Counted from the first letter of the stretch, positions 16,371 to 25,572 are shown. The stretch is 64,000 bases of DNA from Desulfovibrio sp. (GCF_009712225.1 NZ_WASP01000010.1:129576-193575); one strand, 5' to 3'. Program-made: numbers and translations. The notes: generated from the letters alone by a model not told the origin.

Positions 16371-16570
16371 AGCCATGCAACCATGGCATGATCGCCCCGT
16401 GCACCACTGGGCTGCAAGATCCATATGCCTTGCATAAGGCTGCTGCCGCAGCACGCGGCAGTGTGTGTACTATTGCGTTTGACAGCGCCGCGAACCATCA
16501 TGGGCTGCAAACAGACCGCCAGACCTTTTTTATGGCGCGGCGCACCTGAACACCGGGGCCACAGAACCAC

Positions 16571-18256
16571 ATGCTGCAACTGAAAAAATCGCTGTTTCTG
16601 AAACTTCTGTGGGAGCAGGCAGGCGACGAGGGCAACAAGATTGTTGCTGCGTGCCTTGGCTCTGGCATCATGCAGGGACTTGCCGTTTTTTCGGTTCTAC
16701 AGGGTCTGGAACAGCTTTCCTCAGACGACGGCCTACAGTTCCACACATTTTTGGCATTCATGGTCTGTCTCACAGCCTTTTATTTTCTTTTTCGGTATAT
16801 TACGGGCCACTCGGCGCAAGTTGCCCTGCGCGGCATCATGGCATGGCGCATGCGCATTGCCTCAAAACTGCGCGGCGTCTCGCTGATTGAATACGAAAAG
16901 CTGGACAAAAACCGTATCCAGTCGGCCCTGCTTGATGGACGAGAAATGGTGGTTGAAGCCGCCCGCATGCTGGTGGCTGCCTCGGCCAATACGGTGATGG
17001 TGCTGGTTTCATTTGCAAAAATGGCCACAGTTTCCATACCCGGCACACTGGGCGTTTTTGTGCTGCTTGGCGCTGGCTTCTGGATTTTTTTGCAGCTCAT
17101 CAACAGCGTGCATGCCCACATGGGCCCCGCCATGCGGGCTGATCAGCGTTTTTGCGCGGGCCTGCGCGACCTGTATGCGGGCCTGCTGCAGCTCAAGATG
17201 CACAAGCCAAGAACTCGTGCCCTTTTTGGCGAGCAGATCATTCCCGACCTCTCTGTCGCATCTGAGGCAAGAGACGCCACCGAACACCGGCACGCGCTGG
17301 GCATTTCATTTTTTGCCATGTTCAACTTGCTGATACTGGGGCTGATTCTCTTTATCATGCCCAAGGTTCTGGGGCTTGAGACATCTGAAACATCCTCGCT
17401 GCTCGTGCTGTGCATGTTCAGCCTGAGCCCGCTCATCAGCCTGATCACCTCTGTGCCCATGATGGCCAAGGTTGAAATGAGCCTTCAGGAACTGGCGGGG
17501 GTTGAAGCCCAGATTGACGCCGTTACCGAGCCCTTTGAAAATGATGGCGTTGTGGCCCGCTGGCAGCAGCCCGACCCGGCTATCCCCGATTTTTCATCCA
17601 TCGCCATGCGCAACGTGCGCTTTGACTACCGCGACCGCGCCGGGCTGCGAGTCTTTGGCATTGACGTGGAACATTTTGAACTGCACCAGGGCGAGCTGGT
17701 TTTCATTCGTGGCGGCAACGGATCGGGCAAATCCACCTTCATGAAGGTGCTGGCTGGGCTGTATGCGCCGCAAGCCGGTGAAATGTACCTCAACGATTCC
17801 CTGCTCTGCGATGTGAACATGGAATCGTACCGCAATCTCTTCACCATTGTGCCCACAGATTACCACCTGTTTTCGCGGCCTCTGGGGCTCAACATCACCG
17901 CTGAACAGCTTACTGACGTGCTGCGCACCCTGCATATGGAAACCAAGGTCACCCTGCTTGAAGACGGCACATTTTCCACACTTGATCTCTCGGCGGGGCA
18001 GCGCAAGCGCCTTGCTCTTGCCTGCGCCTTGCTTGAAAAACGACATATCTACCTGTTTGACGAAGTTGCGGCAGATTTTGACCCCATCTTTCGCCGATAT
18101 TTTTACGAAGAACTGCTGCCCGACATCATCAGACAGGGCGGCACCATTCTGGCCATCTCGCACGATGATCGCTACTTCCATGTGGCAGACAGGGTGCTGA
18201 CCATGCGTGAGGGCGGCTTTGTGGAAGAACCCGCAGACCTGGGGAGCACGGCATGA
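16571..18256 (+). CDS. Cyclic-peptide-type ABC exporter (fused permease and ATPase)
   Basis: A 561-residue half transporter. An N-terminal membrane domain (about residues 1-330, with hydrophobic segments near 20, 60, 135, 155, 250 and 275) is fused to an ATP-binding domain. The ATPase has Walker A GGNGSGKST (about 392), signature LSAGQRKRLA, Walker B IYLFDEVAADFDP and H-loop ISHDDRY. The layout fits the PvdE/SyrD/YojI group, whose members export siderophores or cyclic peptides to the periplasm. It overlaps the next gene by 4 bp (ATGA). Beside an NRPS-PKS, the likely cargo is the peptide product or a precursor; this is inference. Confidence 0.88.
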   Translation: MLQLKKSLFLKLLWEQAGDEGNKIVAACLGSGIMQGLAVFSVLQGLEQLSSDDGLQFHTFLAFMVCLTAFYFLFRYITGHSAQVALRGIMAWRMRIASKLRGVSLIEYEKLDKNRIQSALLDGREMVVEAARMLVAASANTVMVLVSFAKMATVSIPGTLGVFVLLGAGFWIFLQLINSVHAHMGPAMRADQRFCAGLRDLYAGLLQLKMHKPRTRALFGEQIIPDLSVASEARDATEHRHALGISFFAMFNLLILGLILFIMPKVLGLETSETSSLLVLCMFSLSPLISLITSVPMMAKVEMSLQELAGVEAQIDAVTEPFENDGVVARWQQPDPAIPDFSSIAMRNVRFDYRDRAGLRVFGIDVEHFELHQGELVFIRGGNGSGKSTFMKVLAGLYAPQAGEMYLNDSLLCDVNMESYRNLFTIVPTDYHLFSRPLGLNITAEQLTDVLRTLHMETKVTLLEDGTFSTLDLSAGQRKRLALACALLEKRHIYLFDEVAADFDPIFRRYFYEELLPDIIRQGGTILAISHDDRYFHVADRVLTMREGGFVEEPADLGSTA

Positions 18257-18744
18257 AAAGCCAAGTGATACGCCTGGCGCTCTGCCTTGCGCTGCTGCTT
18301 GGCCTGTGCCCTGCACAAGGGGCAGCGGCCAAGGATCTGACGGGCAACTCGAATATTCAGCTGGTACGCGAACTGTACAACAACGTACGTGAGACGCTGC
18401 CCTCTGAAGTCAACGCAGCTGAAAACACGCAAACCATCCAGAACCGCCTTAAATGCTACGAGGAAAACCACGATTACGGCCAGCGTATACAGATCTGCAA
18501 CAATAAATATGTCAAGGGCATTGTGCACCATGCCCGCAAGGCCGTGCATTCACGGCCAAACCTCGGCGAATTTGTACTTAATGTCGATCTTTGCCCCATT
18601 CTTTACAATATCTGCATGGGCCAGACAGAAGACGATAAAGAACGCTGCATACTTTTTGAAAGGCAGTGCATAGACTATACGCTTGACATGTTCTGGCGCG
18701 GCTCTGCGCAATATACACAGCAAACCTACCGGTTGGACCAATGA
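18253..18744 (+). CDS. Small secreted cysteine-containing protein, unknown function
   Basis: A 163-residue protein with a clear Sec signal peptide (KSQVIRLALCLALLLGL, cleavage likely after QGAAA). The mature part holds six cysteines, in KCYEE, QICNN, DLCPI, NICMG, RCILF and QCIDY, suggesting disulfides or metal binding in the periplasm. I do not recognise a family. ATG 18253 overlaps the exporter stop in ATGA, and the end overlaps the SPFH gene in the same way. The three genes are therefore translationally coupled and probably act in one envelope complex. Confidence 0.7.
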   Translation: MKSQVIRLALCLALLLGLCPAQGAAAKDLTGNSNIQLVRELYNNVRETLPSEVNAAENTQTIQNRLKCYEENHDYGQRIQICNNKYVKGIVHHARKAVHSRPNLGEFVLNVDLCPILYNICMGQTEDDKERCILFERQCIDYTLDMFWRGSAQYTQQTYRLDQ

Positions 18745-19955
18745 AAAGTCTCTGGGCAGCAATACGGGACAAAATACGCCGCAATCGCATACGGATCATC
18801 TGTGGTGGTCTTGTTACCACGCTGATAATCCTGTTTCTCTGGCCGAGCATTGTCATTTCCATCAAGCCCGGCGAGCTGGGTGTACTGTACGCGCGTTTTC
18901 GCGGGGGCACGCAGTTGCAGCACACCTACGAGGAAGGCATACATTTTATCCAGCCATGGAATATCATGTATATCTATGACGTGCGCGTGCAGGAAGAAAC
19001 GCAGAACATCGACGTGCTCACAGTGGACGGTCTGACCATCAACGTGCAGATTTCGCTGCGCTTCCAGATTATCCGCGACCGGCTGCCCGCCCTGCATCAG
19101 GAAATTGGCCCCCGCTACCGCGAAAAGGTCGTACTGCCCATCATGAATTCTGCCGTGCGCCAGACCATTGGCAGCTACCGGCCAGACGACCTTTATTCCA
19201 CTGCGCGGCAAGAGCTTCAGGATCAGATGCTTGTGGACGCCGTGGAAGAAATGGGGCGCATCCCCATTCTTATTCAGGGTTTTGTGGTCAAAACCATCAC
19301 CCTGCCCGAAGTTCTGCGCGATTCCATTGAGCGCAAGCTGGTGGCCGAGCAGAGTTACCTGCGCTACAAATACATTCTGCTTGAAGAACAGCAGGAAGCG
19401 CGTCGCAAGATTATCGAGGCCGAAGGCATCAAGGCATACCAGATGCTCGTCAATGAGCACATGACGCAGAACTTCCTGCGCTATCAGGGCATACAGGCCA
19501 CCAAGGACCTGGCGTCTTCGCCCAACGCCAAGGTGGTTGTTATCGGCGGCAAGGACGGCCTGCCGGTCATACTGAATGCCGATTCGCAAACGGGCGCAGC
19601 CTCGCCTGACGCTCCGGCTGACAAATCCGCAGACAAATCAGGCTCGCAGGGGTCTGCCGCCAAATCTGCCCAACAGGCGCCCGCCAGGCAGGATGCAGGC
19701 AGGCAGGACGCACCAAAGATGGATCAGGGCAAGACATCGTCTCCCCGACCTGGCGCTGCCTTGCCAGACAATGCACGGCCCGATGCAGCACGTTCAGAAG
19801 CCCCCCGGTCCGGCGCAGCGCGGCAGGATTCCGCGACGCAGCCCACTCCCGACGGGGTAAGCTGGATAGCCCCCGGCGAAAGCGTGACAGACTACATCAA
19901 AAGGCTCGACAAATCACTGCTGCAACCCAACCGTGGCGGCGCGGTCAGGCAGTAA
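18741..19955 (+). CDS. SPFH / prohibitin-family membrane protein with disordered tail
   Basis: A 404-residue protein with a short basic cytoplasmic start, one membrane segment (about residues 18-38) and a band-7/SPFH domain. SPFH features include VKPGELGV-like IKPGELGVLYARFRGG and VDGLTINVQISLRFQI, followed by an Ala/Glu-rich coiled segment (AEQSYLRYKYILLEEQQ). The last 110 residues are low-complexity, rich in Ala, Asp, Pro, Gln and Lys. SPFH proteins form large ring scaffolds in membranes. Here the gene is coupled by ATGA overlap to the secreted Cys protein and exporter, so a scaffold role for that transporter is possible but unproven. Confidence 0.85.
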   Translation: MKSLWAAIRDKIRRNRIRIICGGLVTTLIILFLWPSIVISIKPGELGVLYARFRGGTQLQHTYEEGIHFIQPWNIMYIYDVRVQEETQNIDVLTVDGLTINVQISLRFQIIRDRLPALHQEIGPRYREKVVLPIMNSAVRQTIGSYRPDDLYSTARQELQDQMLVDAVEEMGRIPILIQGFVVKTITLPEVLRDSIERKLVAEQSYLRYKYILLEEQQEARRKIIEAEGIKAYQMLVNEHMTQNFLRYQGIQATKDLASSPNAKVVVIGGKDGLPVILNADSQTGAASPDAPADKSADKSGSQGSAAKSAQQAPARQDAGRQDAPKMDQGKTSSPRPGAALPDNARPDAARSEAPRSGAARQDSATQPTPDGVSWIAPGESVTDYIKRLDKSLLQPNRGGAVRQ

Positions 19956-19967
19956 GGGAGGCCCATC

Positions 19968-20135
19968 GTGCAGATGCTAGCTATCATACTTGTTCTGAGC
20001 CTGTTTATCGGGCTGCTGGGCATGAATTCGCGTCTGGGCTTTTGGGGCAATTTTTTTGCCAGTATTCTGCTCACCCCGCTGGTGGGATTGCTGCTCGTGC
20101 TTGCATCGGGCAGCAAAAAGCAACGGCACAACTAG
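19968..20135 (+). CDS. Small membrane protein (55 residues)
   Basis: This short gene starts at GTG 19968, six bases after a strong GGGAGG, and stops at TAG 20133-20135. An in-frame ATG at 19974 is an alternative start. The product has two hydrophobic segments (LAIILVLSLFIGLLG and FFASILLTPLVGLLLVLA) and a basic tail, KKQRHN. It sits 12 bp after the SPFH gene in the same direction. Small two-helix proteins beside SPFH genes often modulate the complex. Function here is unknown. Confidence 0.7.
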   Translation: MQMLAIILVLSLFIGLLGMNSRLGFWGNFFASILLTPLVGLLLVLASGSKKQRHN

Positions 20136-20186
20136 CCCGCGCAGGGCACTGCACAATGAAAAATTTCTTTCGGGCGGCACTATAGC

Positions 20187-21308
20187 ATGTATTTCAATGC
20201 GGCTGTTGCCACCATGCCCTTGCTGCGCCCGCAGCACCTGATACGCTTTATGCGTTCCATGCTCATGACTGCCTGCATTGCGATTGTGGCGGCAGTGCTG
20301 TGCCTCCCCTGCGGTTCCGCCGCCCTTGCCAACCCACCTGTCAAACGCATCGGGTACCTTGAGGCTGGCCCATTCTGGCTTTTCGACAATACATGGAACG
20401 CCTTTCGCGACGGCATGGGTAAATACGATGACATGCGCTGCGAATATCCGGCAGATGCCCGGCTGAGCCCCGGCTGGCAGCCAGAGCAGATGCGCCGCCT
20501 GCCGGAACTGGCAAAGCAGCTTTTACAGCGCAGGGATCTTGATCTTGTGGTGGGCATGGGCACGGCAGCCGTAAAGGCTCTGCTTGCGGTCAACGATGGC
20601 CGCACGCCCATTCTGGGCATGGGCATGGCCGACCCCATTGCCGCTGGCGTGGTCAAAAGCGCTGATGATTCCGGCGTGGACAACTTTACCTGCCGCGTAG
20701 AGGTTGACCGATGGTCTTCCATGTTCCGCGTTTTTTATGACGTGGTGCGCTTCCACAAAATGGGCATCATGTTCCAGAACAGTCAGGAAGGGCGCGTGTA
20801 CGCGGCGCTGGGCGATGCACAGGCCATTGCCTCCGAGCTGGGCTTTGAGCTGGTGCTCTACGACGGTCTCTCCTCTGCAGAAAGCACCGACGAATGCCAC
20901 AAGGGGCTAGACGAACTGCACAAAAAAGGCATGGATGCCTTTTTTATCGGCCCGCTCAACTGCTTTGACATTGGCGATGCGGGCATGGCCCCGCTGCTGC
21001 AAAAACTCAATCAGTGGAAGATACCCACCTTTGCCCGTGACGGCTCGGAATACGTCAAGGCCGGTGCGCTCATGGGCTTTTCTACCTGGAATTTCGGCCC
21101 CAGCGGCACAGCGCTTGCCGGGCAGGCCCACGCCATACTCACCGGCACAAAACCCCGCACCCTGCCCATGCTCGACCAGTCAGAGCCATCCATTGCCCTC
21201 AACCTTGCCACCGCCAAGGCCATTGGCTTTGATTTTCCCTTTGACGTTCTGGTAACGGCAGACGAACTGCACGAAACCATCAGCCAGCCGCACCCCGGCA
21301 CGCCTTAA
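20187..21308 (+). CDS. Periplasmic ABC-type substrate-binding protein (PF04392-like), paralog 2
   Basis: A 373-residue paralog of the protein at 14516-15643, sharing the EAGPFW start, MGTAAVKALLAVNDGRTPI, LNCFDIGD, FARDGSEYVKAGALMGFST and IALNLATAKAIGFDFPFDV. The signal segment is LMTACIAIVAAVLCL, with cleavage likely after SAALA. Several in-frame ATG codons lie in the leader (20187, 20214, 20250) and none has a strong ribosome site, so the true start is uncertain. The gene ends 9 bp before the sensor-MFS fusion, suggesting that the two proteins work together. The ligand is unknown. Confidence 0.8.
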   Translation: MYFNAAVATMPLLRPQHLIRFMRSMLMTACIAIVAAVLCLPCGSAALANPPVKRIGYLEAGPFWLFDNTWNAFRDGMGKYDDMRCEYPADARLSPGWQPEQMRRLPELAKQLLQRRDLDLVVGMGTAAVKALLAVNDGRTPILGMGMADPIAAGVVKSADDSGVDNFTCRVEVDRWSSMFRVFYDVVRFHKMGIMFQNSQEGRVYAALGDAQAIASELGFELVLYDGLSSAESTDECHKGLDELHKKGMDAFFIGPLNCFDIGDAGMAPLLQKLNQWKIPTFARDGSEYVKAGALMGFSTWNFGPSGTALAGQAHAILTGTKPRTLPMLDQSEPSIALNLATAKAIGFDFPFDVLVTADELHETISQPHPGTP

Positions 21309-21317
21309 GGATCGCCC

Positions 21318-23711
21318 GTGCTCATCCGCGCCACGCGCAAACTGCGCATCAATGCATTGCTTCTTGGGCTGGGGGTTCTGCTGGTCACCCTTGGGTTCAA
21401 CGTGCTGCTCTCTGTTTCCACATTAAATACGCTGGCGACAGACATGGTGCTTTCGGGCTACCGCAGCGGTGCGGAACGTCTTGCCCGCGATATCGAACGC
21501 GGCATGCGCTTTGGCAAGCCCCTGGCCTCATATGCGGGCATGGAAGAAATGCTGGCAGAACTGGGGCAAAGCGCTTCGGGCATGCGCCGGGTGGTTGTTG
21601 CCGATGCCAGAGGGCGAATTCTGTATGCCCAGCCCGCGCAGGATGCCTCCGGCACCACGCTCCCCACGACGCAAGCGCCCCATGAGGCCTCAATACAGCT
21701 TCCGGCCGATGCGGAAGCAGCACAGGCTCCGCATAAAATAGCCGGTGGCTACCGCCTGACCATTCCATTGCGCTACAAAGCCCCCGTGGGCTGGCTGGTG
21801 GTAGACATTGACGGCAAACGCATAGATGCGGCCACAGACGATTTTCTGCGCCTGTCGTCCATGCTGCTGGGCGCGGCCTGCCTGGTGGCAGGGCTGATTC
21901 TGGCTGGCCGCCTTGGCCTGCTTACCGGTCAGCGAGCTGTGGGAATGAGCCTTTCGGGCATGACCAGAATGCTGCTCATCATCATTGGGACAGCACAGGT
22001 GCTTTACGCCTGCGGTACGCTGGCGCTCTTTGACACCTACGTCAAACAGGCCGTGCACACCAAGGCCGACATTCTGGCCGAAGCCACCGGGCGTGATTTC
22101 GAGTACCTTATCCACAAGGGCGTGGATATTGCCAGCCTGCGCGGCAAGGATCAGGCTCTGGAACAGCTGCTGGCAGCCAACAACGAACTGGCCGGAGCAA
22201 GACTGCTCACCCCCGATGGCACTGCCATCGCCTCTGCCGGACATGTGCCCGATGCTTCGCTCAGCGTTGAAAAATCGCTGAATACCTACTGGCCTAGCCG
22301 TTTCCGCCAAAAGCAGGAAGTGCTGCGCCTGCAGCTGGCCTTGCAGCCCCAGGCTATCACAACGCGCATTTCGGCCCTGGCTCTCGACCTTGGTGCCTCG
22401 CTGCTCATCAGCTTTTTGCTCCTGCTTGAGCTTTCCAAGCTGCTGGGACTTATCGCCCTGCGCACCCTGCCCCACGATACGGCTGTGGCGGCTCTGGAGG
22501 GAACGCACCGTTCGCGGGCTGTTCAGGCCCTGCGGGCAGCCGGTTTTGTGTTCTTTTTGGGCTACGACATGGGCATTTCTTTTATTCCGCTGCTGGCCCG
22601 CCAGCTGTACGAACCACTGTTGGGCCTGAGCCGCGATGTGGCCATCGGTCTGCCCATTTCGGCGGAGATGGTCAGCGCCGGTGTGGCCCTGCTGTTTTCT
22701 GGCGGGTTTTCGCTACGATATGGCTGGCAAAAAGTCTTTGCAGCAGGAACTTTGGCCGCGGCCGTGGGCCTGCTGATGGGCAGCATGGCCAACAGCCTGC
22801 ACCTGCTGATTCTGGGCCGCATTGCTGCGGGCTTTGGCTTTGGGCTGGTGCTCATGGCGGGACAGATCGGCACGCTGGGCAAGGCCAATGCCGGGGCGGG
22901 CCTTACCAGTGTATTTGCGGGTATTTTTTCAGGCAGTATTTGCGGCTCTGCCGCAGGGGCCATGCTGGCCGATCATATCTCGTTTCAGGCAGTGCTTGGC
23001 ACGGCGGCCTGCACCATATTGCTTGCCCTGTTTACGGTAATGCTGGGCAGAGAATCTGAAGAAGAAACAGCAACCGTCAACGCGGGCCAGCCTGCAACAC
23101 CACAAGGGCACATGTTCTCGGGCTGCATGCAGCTGCTGCAAGACCCGCGCATGCACCTTGTGCTGCTGCTGGTGGGTATTCCCGCTGCCATGTGTCTGAC
23201 CGGCTTTCTGCACTATCTGCTGCCGCTCAGGCTGGCAAACGCGCACGTGGACCAGTCGGACATTGGCCGTATCTTCATGCTTTATGGTCTGTGTTTCATC
23301 ACGGCTGGGCCGCTGCTTGGCCGGTGGATAGACCACAGGAAGGACAAATCCCTGTTCCTGACCCTCACGGGCCTGCTCTCTGGCATTACACTGCTGATTG
23401 CGGCAAAAGCCACAGGAATGGCGGGGGCTGCCGCCGCGGTCATCACCCTGGGGCTGGCCCAGTGCCTGGCGGCTCCGGCCTCGATGATCTGCGTGCTTAC
23501 GCTGGCTACGGCCCAGAAGCTTGGCAGGGAAAAAACCGCCTCGGTATACCGGGGGCTTGAACGCATGGGGCAGGTGGCAGGCCCGGTTGTGTTTGGCCTT
23601 GCCATCAGCATCATGACATCAGCCAGCGCACTGCTGCTTATGGGCAGCATTATTTGCGTGCTGGCGCTGCTGTTCCACCTGCTGTGGCGAACCGGCAAGC
23701 CAAAAAGCTGA
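21318..23711 (+). CDS. MFS transporter fused to N-terminal periplasmic sensor-like domains
   Basis: A 797-residue protein starting at GTG 21318 after AAGGAT. TM1 (about 12-32) leads into an extracytoplasmic region with a Cache-like fold pattern (RVVVADARGRILYAQ, then GWLVVDIDGKRID). Two membrane segments (about 178-235) follow, then a second extracytoplasmic region (LEQLLAANNELAGARLLTP) and another TM near 360. From about residue 400 it is a standard 11-12 helix MFS carrier, with LGRIAAGFGFGLVLMAGQ-type motifs and GRWIDHRKD in the second half. This coupling of sensory domains to a carrier is unusual. Next to the binding protein it suggests ligand-gated efflux or uptake; this is inference. Confidence 0.82.
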   Translation: MLIRATRKLRINALLLGLGVLLVTLGFNVLLSVSTLNTLATDMVLSGYRSGAERLARDIERGMRFGKPLASYAGMEEMLAELGQSASGMRRVVVADARGRILYAQPAQDASGTTLPTTQAPHEASIQLPADAEAAQAPHKIAGGYRLTIPLRYKAPVGWLVVDIDGKRIDAATDDFLRLSSMLLGAACLVAGLILAGRLGLLTGQRAVGMSLSGMTRMLLIIIGTAQVLYACGTLALFDTYVKQAVHTKADILAEATGRDFEYLIHKGVDIASLRGKDQALEQLLAANNELAGARLLTPDGTAIASAGHVPDASLSVEKSLNTYWPSRFRQKQEVLRLQLALQPQAITTRISALALDLGASLLISFLLLLELSKLLGLIALRTLPHDTAVAALEGTHRSRAVQALRAAGFVFFLGYDMGISFIPLLARQLYEPLLGLSRDVAIGLPISAEMVSAGVALLFSGGFSLRYGWQKVFAAGTLAAAVGLLMGSMANSLHLLILGRIAAGFGFGLVLMAGQIGTLGKANAGAGLTSVFAGIFSGSICGSAAGAMLADHISFQAVLGTAACTILLALFTVMLGRESEEETATVNAGQPATPQGHMFSGCMQLLQDPRMHLVLLLVGIPAAMCLTGFLHYLLPLRLANAHVDQSDIGRIFMLYGLCFITAGPLLGRWIDHRKDKSLFLTLTGLLSGITLLIAAKATGMAGAAAAVITLGLAQCLAAPASMICVLTLATAQKLGREKTASVYRGLERMGQVAGPVVFGLAISIMTSASALLLMGSIICVLALLFHLLWRTGKPKS

Positions 23712-23760
23712 CCGCAAGGGCACGCGGGCCTGCCTGTTTGCTGACGTAGTGCGGATGCTG

Positions 23761-24777
23761 CTAGGCGCTGGCCAACGCGCCCTTCTGTGTGCAGGCATCA
23801 TCGCAATCCGTGTCATTTTCCTGAGTATTATCGGGGCAGCAGCCCGGGCGGCATTTCTGGCTGTGCGCCGCGCTGCAGGTCAAGCTGCTGGCAGAGGAGC
23901 CGTCGCGTGAACCGCCAAGCGAACCTACAAATTTTCTCAGTTCCGGCATGGCCGGGTCAGCCAGCCCACCCGGCAAAAACCACGACAAGATTTCATAATA
24001 GTCGTCTTCCCGCACCAACGGCCCTACCTTTTGCGTAAAGCTGCTAAATTCCGCCTCGGTGGGATAACTGAAATACTGCCGCCCTGCCGAGCTCTGCACG
24101 CAGGTTGAGAGTTCCCGCCCCGCTTCCAGTTCCGGCAGGTGGCGCAGCAGCGTATCTATGCCCGCAAAATAGGTGTGCACAAAGTTCCACAGCAGTGAGC
24201 GCCCGTAATCAATAGGCCACCAGCCAATCTCTACAATGGGGCCTGTGTCCAGCCCTGCATCCAGATGAAACAGCGTGCAGCCAGAGCGCGCATGACGGTG
24301 CTGCATGGCGCGGAAGGGGCTGCACAGGCCTTGCAGGTCGGGCAGTGCGCCGGGGTGCATGCCGTAGGTTCCCAACCGTGGCATATCAATAACTTCTGTA
24401 GGAATAACATAGTCATACCGGCAGGAAATAACCACATCGGGCGCAAGGGCGCGCATACGCTGCCGCGATTCTGCAGACTTCATGGGCCCCCAAAGTTCCA
24501 TGGGGATATTGTGGCGCTGTTGCAGGCCAAGGTATGTCTGGCACGGTGCGGAATTGCCCTGGGGAAAGCGGGCCTCAAGCCAGGGCAGAATATGCTCAAC
24601 CATCATGCCGCGCTCGTGCGCCACAAGGCTTGCCGCATAGTCATTGCTGCATTCGGCATCAAGCACATAGTCCGAAAGAACCACAAATACTTCATGCCGG
24701 GCAATAAGCCCCGTCAGCAGCCTGTTGAGGGCAACACATCCGGCAAGGTCTTTTTTGGCGCACACAACAATCTTCAC
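23761..24777 (-). CDS. Formyltransferase-like protein with Cys-rich tail
   Basis: A 338-residue protein starting at GTG 24777, eight bases after AAAGGA. The first 200 residues resemble the Formyl_trans_N fold: an N-terminal MKIVVCAKKDLAG strand, APDVVISCRYDYVIP, GMHPGALPDLQG and LDAGLDTGPIV. The family uses an Asn-x-His...Asp triad with 10-formyl-tetrahydrofolate. Here His and Asp are present but the Asn position is Gly (G-M-H). The tail after about residue 285 has seven cysteines in about 50 residues. The gene converges on the transporter operon. A tailoring role for the NRPS product is possible. Loss of Asn makes classic formyl transfer doubtful. Confidence 0.7.
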   Translation of the reverse strand: MKIVVCAKKDLAGCVALNRLLTGLIARHEVFVVLSDYVLDAECSNDYAASLVAHERGMMVEHILPWLEARFPQGNSAPCQTYLGLQQRHNIPMELWGPMKSAESRQRMRALAPDVVISCRYDYVIPTEVIDMPRLGTYGMHPGALPDLQGLCSPFRAMQHRHARSGCTLFHLDAGLDTGPIVEIGWWPIDYGRSLLWNFVHTYFAGIDTLLRHLPELEAGRELSTCVQSSAGRQYFSYPTEAEFSSFTQKVGPLVREDDYYEILSWFLPGGLADPAMPELRKFVGSLGGSRDGSSASSLTCSAAHSQKCRPGCCPDNTQENDTDCDDACTQKGALASA

Positions 24778-24870
24778 GGCATATCCTTTAGTGAAACATT
24801 GCTGGGTATGCTACGCCGCAACCTTATGGATGGAAAGAAGAAAACGATAACCTTATATGGGGTGACCCGC

Positions 24871-25572
24871 TTACTCCACCGCAAAATTGAAATAGGTATC
24901 GGGATAGGGCTCGTTTTTAAGGGTGTAGTGCCACCATTCTTCTTCATAGCGCTTGAAGCCTGTACCTTCCATAATCCCCAGCAGCGCGGCCCTGTTGGTC
25001 TGCTGCTGCGGGGTCATACCCTTGGCCCCGTGGTGCGAAGCCTCACCAAAAAAGTCAAAAGGCGTGCCCATGTCCAGCTCTCTGCCGCTTTGCCTGTCCA
25101 CAAGGGTCAGGTCTACAGTGCTGCCTCGCGAATGCCCCGAACGGGTGGCCACATAGCCAAGGTCAAACACGCGGGCCTTTTCCACCTGCGGATAAAATAC
25201 GGATTTCATGCGAATATCGGCGGCATCCATCCCCCAGCGCACAAAGTTGTCCACTGCGGCCTGGGGCCGGTATGCGTCAAATATCTTAAGAACATATCCT
25301 TTTTCTTCGGCCGTTGCAGCCGCCTTGCACAGGGCTTTGGCCGCGGGTTCGCTCAGTATGGCCTGCGGGGCCGCATAGCCGTTGATACGCTTGCCCACAA
25401 AGTTGTATGAAGAAAAATAGCGTATTTCCAGAATCACGTTTTCACACATGTCGGTCACGTGCACAAACCCCTCATGCACGGCTGCCCGGGCCTGCATGGG
25501 CAGCAGTAACGCCAAAGCCAGAACCAATGCTGGCAGTAATCCGGAGAAACAGCTCTTACGACATGCATCCAT
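24871..25572 (-). CDS. ddpX: D-alanyl-D-alanine dipeptidase (VanX/DdpX, peptidase M15D)
   Basis: A 233-residue secreted metallopeptidase. The zinc motif SGHSRGSTVDLTL (SxHxxGxxxD) and the C-terminal EEWWHYTL supply the expected His, Asp and His ligands and the catalytic Glu. The signal peptide is hydrophobic (LLPALVLALALLLP, cleavage near ARAAV). These enzymes cut D-Ala-D-Ala dipeptides during peptidoglycan turnover or, as VanX, in glycopeptide resistance; no vanHA genes are nearby. The frame stays open far upstream, antisense to selD. ATG 25572 is chosen because AAGGGGAG precedes it and the signal peptide begins there. Confidence 0.88.
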   Translation of the reverse strand: MDACRKSCFSGLLPALVLALALLLPMQARAAVHEGFVHVTDMCENVILEIRYFSSYNFVGKRINGYAAPQAILSEPAAKALCKAAATAEEKGYVLKIFDAYRPQAAVDNFVRWGMDAADIRMKSVFYPQVEKARVFDLGYVATRSGHSRGSTVDLTLVDRQSGRELDMGTPFDFFGEASHHGAKGMTPQQQTNRAALLGIMEGTGFKRYEEEWWHYTLKNEPYPDTYFNFAVE

